A stretch of 64,000 nucleotides of DNA from Halobacteriales archaeon QS_5_68_33 (GTDB taxonomy: Archaea; Halobacteriota; Halobacteria; Halobacteriales; Haloarculaceae), in assembly GCA_003023785.1 (NCBI GenBank), contig PXRS01000076.1, forward strand, positions 1-64,000, given 5' to 3'. The translations under genes and the position numbers were made by a program. The stretch's first letter is position 1, and each line of letters begins with the position of its first letter. Shown here piece after piece: positions 59,910 through 64,000 of the stretch. The notes under the pieces are model-generated. The model had not been told where the DNA came from. It did not search any database and saw only the letters and a list, made by a program, of their open reading frames with translations.

Positions 59910-60596
59910 TCACGGTTCGAACACGGACACGTCCGTTTCCGTCCCCAAGTGGACGGCGTCGGCCGCGTCCACGAACAGGCCGTGCTCGACGACGCCCGGG
60001 AGCGCCGCGAGGTCCCGCGCTAACCCGCCGGGGTCGGGCATCGCCCCGAAGTCACAGTCCAGGACGAGGTTGCCGTTGTCGGTCACGAGGGGCCCGCTTT
60101 TCGCCTCGGCCCGGCGCAGTTCGGGCTGGCCGTCCAGTTCGCGGACGGCCGCCGCGACGGGCGCCCGCGCGTCGGGCAGCACCTCCACCGGGACGGGGCG
60201 GTCGAGGACGTCGGCCTCCTTGGTGGGGTCGACGACGACCACCAGCCTGTCGGCGGCCGTGTCGACGAGTTTCTCGCGGGCGTGGGCGCCGCCGCCGCCC
60301 TTCACGAGGTGGGGGCCCGCGAACTGGTCGGCGCCGTCGATGGCCACGTCGAGTCGGCCGTCCGTTTCGTCGAGCGTCGTCAACTCGACCCCCGCCTCGA
60401 CGGCGACCTCGCGCGCCTGGAAGGAGGTGGGCACGCCCAGCACGTCCAGGCCGGCCTCGACCTCGCGCCCGAGCGCCCGAACGGCGTGGGCGGCGGTGCT
60501 CCCGCTGCCGAGGCCGACGCGGGCGCCATCCGCGACGGTCGCGGCCGCGCTCTCGCCCGCCCGGCGCTTGGCCGCCTCGCGGTCACTCCGGTTCAT
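59910..60596 (-). CDS. rpiA: Ribose-5-phosphate isomerase A
   Basis: Interconverts ribose-5-phosphate and ribulose-5-phosphate, 228 residues. Signature motifs: VGLGSGSTAAHAV (phosphate loop), DVAIDGADQFAG (catalytic DGAD with Asp) and LVKGGGGAHAREKLVD (Lys and Glu). Haloarchaea use it in pentose supply for nucleotides. The ATG at 60596 (MNRSDREAAKRRAGE) is the expected start; the in-frame extension upstream is Gly/Thr-rich and not conserved. It is convergent with the histone-like gene. Confidence 0.96.
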   Translation of the reverse strand: MNRSDREAAKRRAGESAAATVADGARVGLGSGSTAAHAVRALGREVEAGLDVLGVPTSFQAREVAVEAGVELTTLDETDGRLDVAIDGADQFAGPHLVKGGGGAHAREKLVDTAADRLVVVVDPTKEADVLDRPVPVEVLPDARAPVAAAVRELDGQPELRRAEAKSGPLVTDNGNLVLDCDFGAMPDPGGLARDLAALPGVVEHGLFVDAADAVHLGTETDVSVFEP

Positions 60597-60802
60597 GTCA
60601 GGGTTGTGGCCGCCCCCCGTCAAAACGCTACCCCACGACGCCCCGGGCCCCGCCGTATCCGCTGCTCCCGTTCCCGGCTCCGTCACACCGGTTGCCCCGT
60701 CGCCGGCGGCTCCCCTCGGGCCGACCACCACGCTCCATCACCTTATATTCTAGAAATAGCATAATAGGAAGCGTTAACAACGTTCGTCCATTTCTCCCGG
60801 TG

Positions 60803-60931
60803 ATGGCAGCGCAACCCCGATCGATATTCGAATCGTACCGGTGCCCGGACTGCGTCGGCGCGGTCACGTGGGAAGGCAAGGGCTGGCAGTGTGCGGACTG
60901 TGGCACGGTCCTGCGCCACGGTTCGGACTGA
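60803..60931 (+). CDS. Zinc-ribbon micro-protein
   Basis: A 42-residue protein, MAAQPRSIFESYRCPDCVGA, then a second knuckle WQCADCGTVLRHGSD. The two CxxC pairs (Cys14/Cys17 and Cys30/Cys33) form a rubredoxin-like zinc ribbon. AT-rich DNA with TTATATTC at about 60742-60749 precedes the ATG. Its TGA stop is immediately followed by repeat copy F. Function unknown; many haloarchaeal zinc micro-proteins are of this size. Confidence 0.75.
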   Translation: MAAQPRSIFESYRCPDCVGAVTWEGKGWQCADCGTVLRHGSD

Positions 60932-60994
60932 TACGGTCGGTTGTACCGATGTACCGGTATTTCGCCGACCGGGTCGATGAAATCCGGAACTGAT
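60932..60994. repeat. Dispersed palindromic element, family 1, truncated copy F
   Basis: Left end and interior match copy D closely (TACGGTCGGTTGTACCGATG, then TATTTCGCCGACCGGGTCGA), but the right inverted end is missing after GGAACTGATT. It abuts the stop of the zinc-ribbon gene and ends 29 nt before the next ATG, in the position of that gene's promoter or leader. Confidence 0.85.
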
Positions 60995-61023
60995 TTTTGT
61001 CGGTGCCGCGCGAGCGCACAGGC

Positions 61024-62331
61024 ATGTTCGGAACCAGCGGTATCCGGGGACCGGTCGGCGACGAGGTGACTGCGGCGCTCGCGCTCTCGGTCGGGCGGGC
61101 GCTGGGCGCCGACGCCGACCGGGTCGTCGTCGGCCGGGACGCCCGCGAGAGCGGGCGGGCGCTCGTGGACGCGTTGACCGCCGGCCTCCGCGAGACGGGG
61201 ACCGACGCCGTCGACCTCGGGCTCGCGGCGACGCCGACCGTCGCCCGGTCGGTCGGGTGGCGCGACGCCGACGCCGGCGCCGTCGTCACGGCGAGTCACA
61301 ACCCCCCCGCGGACAACGGCATCAAACTCTGGCAGCCTTCCGGCCAGGCCTTCGACGGCGACCAGCGGGCGGCTATCGCCGAGCGGGTCGAGGCCGATGA
61401 CCCCCCGTTCGCGTCGTGGGACGCCTTCGGCGACCGGGTCCACCGGTCGGGCCGCGAGCGCCACGTCGCGGCGCTGGTCTCGGCCGTCGACCTCGACCGC
61501 CCGCTCTCGGTCGTCGTCGACGCCGGCAACGGCACCGGGGGCGTCACCGCCGACGCGCTCGCCCGCCTCGGCTGCGAGGTCGAGACGCTCAACGCCCGGC
61601 CCGACGGCGCGTTCCCGGGTCGGCCCAGCGAGCCGACGGCCGGCAACTGCGGGTCGCTGGCGACGCTCGCCGGCGAGACGGACGCCGACGTCGGCATCGC
61701 TCACGACGGCGACGCCGACCGGATGCGCGCGGCGACGGCCGCTGGCGAGTTCCTGTCGGGGGACGTGACGCTCGCGCTGCTGGCGCGGGCGGCCGCGAGC
61801 GAGGGCGACCACGTCGCCGCGCCGGTCGACACGAGCCTCGCCGTCGACGACCACCTCGCCGCGGCGGGAGTCGAGGTCACCCGGACCCGGGTGGGCGACG
61901 TCTACGTCGCCGAGCGAGCCAGCGAGGACCGCGTCGCGTTCGGCGGCGAACCCAGCGGCGCGTGGATCTGGCCGGGCGAGACGCTCTGTCCCGACGGTCC
62001 GCTGGCGGCGTGCAAACTCGTCGCCCTGGCGAGCGAGCGCCCGCTGGCCGCCCGAGCGAGCGACGTCGAGACCTACCCGATCCGCCGGGACAGCGTCGAG
62101 ACCGACGAGAAGGCGGCGGTCATGGAGCGGGTGGGCGAGCGGGTCACCGCCGAGTACGACGACGTTTCGACGCTGGACGGCGTCCGGGTCGACCTGGGCG
62201 ACGCGTGGTTCCTGTTGCGGGCCAGCGGCACCGAACCGGTCGTCAGGATCACGGCGGAGGCCCGGGACGCCGACCGCGCCGAGGCGGTTTTCGCGGAGGC
62301 GCGTGACCTCCTGACCGACGCGACCCGCTGA
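61024..62331 (+). CDS. Phosphohexomutase (phosphomannomutase/phosphoglucosamine mutase) II
   Basis: Alpha-D-phosphohexomutase, 435 residues. Domain 1 phosphoserine loop TASHNPPADNGIKLW, domain 2 metal site GIAHDGDADRMRAA, domain 3 FGGEPSGAWIWP and domain 4 RASGTEPVVRITAEA. The FGTSGIRGPVG start and GEPSG loop resemble phosphoglucosamine mutases (GlmM-like) or PMM/PGM more than the paralog at 56331, which has GEESGG. Likely provides glucosamine-1-P or mannose-1-P. The upstream 29 nt contain the end of a truncated repeat, which may have replaced promoter sequence. Confidence 0.93.
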   Translation: MFGTSGIRGPVGDEVTAALALSVGRALGADADRVVVGRDARESGRALVDALTAGLRETGTDAVDLGLAATPTVARSVGWRDADAGAVVTASHNPPADNGIKLWQPSGQAFDGDQRAAIAERVEADDPPFASWDAFGDRVHRSGRERHVAALVSAVDLDRPLSVVVDAGNGTGGVTADALARLGCEVETLNARPDGAFPGRPSEPTAGNCGSLATLAGETDADVGIAHDGDADRMRAATAAGEFLSGDVTLALLARAAASEGDHVAAPVDTSLAVDDHLAAAGVEVTRTRVGDVYVAERASEDRVAFGGEPSGAWIWPGETLCPDGPLAACKLVALASERPLAARASDVETYPIRRDSVETDEKAAVMERVGERVTAEYDDVSTLDGVRVDLGDAWFLLRASGTEPVVRITAEARDADRAEAVFAEARDLLTDATR

Positions 62332-62489
62332 CGCAGTCGCTGCCGGCGCGACGTCGGTGAGAAGGGGGCCAGGCGAGGGGGCGGCGAGCGGGTCGCCCGG
62401 TTGTCACCAGCGGGCGACAGCAACGTCGGGTTTCGGCGGGGTCGGCCCCCCCGTCCGCCGGAACCGACCCTCGATCGGAAGGCGATACG

Positions 62490-62648
62490 TCAGCCGCGAC
62501 GCGTGGACCGTGCCTCGCGGACATCGGCCCCGTCGCGGATCTTGTCCTCGCACTGGGGACAGACCCGGGGTGACTCGACCCCGTTCGGCGTGAAAACGCG
62601 CGCGTAATCCGCGGTAACGAAGGCACCGCAGTTCTGGCATTCCGGCAT
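62490..62648 (-). CDS. Small zinc-finger protein (DUF7563-like) II
   Basis: A 52-residue protein starting MPECQNCGAFVTADYARVF with Cys4/Cys7 and Cys30/Cys33 (VCPQCEDKIRDG). It is a clear paralog of the protein at 58488-58637, with the same start, the same CGAxV core and the same Cys spacing. Function unknown; zinc binding is expected. It is divergent from the following sulfotransferase-like gene. Confidence 0.8.
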   Translation of the reverse strand: MPECQNCGAFVTADYARVFTPNGVESPRVCPQCEDKIRDGADVREARSTRRG

Positions 62649-62750
62649 ACGTCTCGACTGTCCGAGTATAGGGTCTTAACGGTTGGTGATCTGGTAGCAG
62701 CGGCCGGTCGACCCGTCGGAGAACGGTACGGTTATCCGTCCCTGTCTATC

Positions 62751-64000
62751 ATGGACCGACAACCGCCCGAGCCATTCCGCATGGACCGACCGCTCTCCGA
62801 TCTCACGCGCCTGGGACTCGCCCGCCTGGTCGTGGTCGCCCTCGTCGTCGCGTTGCTGGTCCCCGCGGCGGCGTCGGCGCTCACGCACGACCCCGTCGAC
62901 GTCGAGGCCGGCACGATCCGCGAACCCGCCAACGGGTCGACCGTGGTCTCCGCGCAGGGGTTCGAGGCGCGGGCCGCCAACGCCTCCCTGAAGTCGACGC
63001 GACTCGTCGAGGTCAACGGCGAGGGCGAGTTCATGCGCGAGTACGACCTCGACATCGGCAGCGGCTACTTCTACGACGTCGACCCGCTGCCCGACGGAAC
63101 GGTGCTCATCTCGGCGGGCAAGCACAACTCCTCGTTCATCAAATACGACCCGGAGACGGGCCAGCGGGCCTGGACCGAACAGCTGGGCACCGACGACACG
63201 CACGACGCCGACCTCATCAACGACGACGAGCTGCTCGTCGCGGACATGCGCAACTACAACGAGACAGCCGACGTCAACGAGGACCGGATCTTCGTCTACA
63301 ACCGCACCCGCGACGAGGTCGTCTGGGAGTTCGAGTTCGAGCGGATCTACGACCGCGAGAACGGCGACGACTACACCGACGACTGGACCCACGTCAACGA
63401 CGTCGACAAGGTCGGCGAGGGGCTGTACATGGCCTCGCCGCGCAACATGGACCAGGTCGTCCTCATCAACCGCTCGACGAAAGAGGTCGAATGGGCGCTG
63501 GGCGCGGACGAGAACCACTCGGTCATGTACGAGCAGCACAACCCCACCTACATCGAGGGCGAGGACGGGACGCCGACGGTGCTGGTCGCGGACAGCGAGA
63601 ACGACCGGGTCGTCGAGTACGCCCGGACGAACGGCACCTGGGAGCGGACCTGGGAACTGGGCGTGGGCGGGAACCTGAACTGGCCCCGCGACGCCGACCG
63701 CCTCCCCAACGGCAACACCCTCGTCGTGGACTCGCTCAACCACCGCGCCATGGAGGTCACCCCCGAGGGCGAGGTGGTCCGGGAGCACTACGTCTCCTGG
63801 GGGACCTACGACGCCGAGCGGACGGCGCTGGGCGACGAACCCGGCGGGCCGACCATCCGCGAGCAGAACGCGACCGGCCGCTACGCGCTCAACGGCAGCG
63901 CCTCACTCACCCCGGGGACGAACGACCGCCAAACCTTCGCGGAGTGGCTCTCGGCGACGTTCGCCGGTACCCCGCTCTCGGGACCGGTTGGCTGGTTCGC
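62751..64000 (+). CDS. Arylsulfotransferase-like (ASST) membrane/exported protein, incomplete
   Basis: Open to the window edge, so only the first ~416 residues are visible. An N-terminal hydrophobic segment (LVVVALVVALLVPAAASAL) suggests a signal anchor. The visible part resembles a six-bladed beta-propeller of the arylsulfotransferase (ASST) family: YDVDPLPDGTVLISAG, HDADLINDDELLVAD, DWTHVNDVDKVG and NWPRDADRLPNGNTLVVDS. The active His usually found in ASST lies in one of these HxxD blades. ATG 62751 and ATG 62781 are both possible; the latter is nearer the signal segment. Possibly transfers sulfate or acts as a surface propeller. Confidence 0.8.
   Translation, partial: MDRQPPEPFRMDRPLSDLTRLGLARLVVVALVVALLVPAAASALTHDPVDVEAGTIREPANGSTVVSAQGFEARAANASLKSTRLVEVNGEGEFMREYDLDIGSGYFYDVDPLPDGTVLISAGKHNSSFIKYDPETGQRAWTEQLGTDDTHDADLINDDELLVADMRNYNETADVNEDRIFVYNRTRDEVVWEFEFERIYDRENGDDYTDDWTHVNDVDKVGEGLYMASPRNMDQVVLINRSTKEVEWALGADENHSVMYEQHNPTYIEGEDGTPTVLVADSENDRVVEYARTNGTWERTWELGVGGNLNWPRDADRLPNGNTLVVDSLNHRAMEVTPEGEVVREHYVSWGTYDAERTALGDEPGGPTIREQNATGRYALNGSASLTPGTNDRQTFAEWLSATFAGTPLSGPVGWF

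Overview
The window is a GC-rich chromosomal segment from an extremely halophilic archaeon (class Halobacteria). The protein set is strongly acidic. It includes an archaeal S15/S13e and S3ae ribosomal pair, KEOPS Pcc1, a halocyanin, the ubiquitin-like modifier SAMP2, an intein-bearing replication factor C small subunit, HalOD1 and DUF7563-type small proteins, and Tat/lipobox exports. I cannot fix the genus from the sequence alone.

Layout. 0.2-2.8 kb: an informational operon (rps15, RecJ/Cdc45-like gene, pcc1, rps3ae) with abutting or overlapping junctions. 2.9-8.7 kb: halocyanin, HEAT-repeat protein, a phospholipase D gene with a frame break, and a DHH/S1/OB RecJ-like nuclease. 8.8-9.9 kb: a small decayed island (fibronectin-III remnant, IS6-type transposase remnant, dispersed repeats). 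10.1-11.0 kb: an archaeal coiled-coil protein.

11.2-41.1 kb: a large surface-polysaccharide region. It has an oxidoreductase, five glycosyltransferases, a polytopic GT-C-like membrane protein, two nucleotide-sugar epimerases, four alkaline-phosphatase-superfamily enzymes, a flippase, DUF1616 and DUF457 membrane proteins and an FG-GAP protein. It also has three exported polysaccharide-degrading or beta-helix proteins, one of which fuses three copies of an unrecognised repeat to a GH26-like domain and an alginate-lyase domain. The core is a six-gene minus-strand operon (24963 down to 16544) in which every junction overlaps. The likely logic is sugar-nucleotide synthesis, lipid-linked glycan assembly, flipping, decoration by AP-superfamily enzymes, and trimming or turnover by secreted lyases.

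41.3-64 kb: housekeeping genes. These are acyl-CoA dehydrogenase, a RIO-like kinase, an EamA transporter, glutamate synthase (gltB), a TrkA-type protein, rfcS with two inteins, samp2, a peroxiredoxin, a broken GNAT gene, two phosphohexomutases, small zinc-finger proteins, a GIY-YIG protein, larB, a histone-fold-like protein, rpiA and an incomplete arylsulfotransferase-like gene at the window edge.

The most unusual features are: (i) a family of seven ~77-bp palindromic intergenic elements with TACGGTCGGTTGT-type ends, several directly abutting stop codons; (ii) two copies of an 80-bp element with 14-bp inverted ends; (iii) a perfect 56-bp inverted repeat flanking gltB, whose C-terminus is encoded by repeat DNA; (iv) an rfcS intein with a PD-(D/E)xK nuclease and NUMOD3-like motifs instead of LAGLIDADG; and (v) the GH26-like/alginate-lyase fusion. 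I saw no tRNA, rRNA or CRISPR array.
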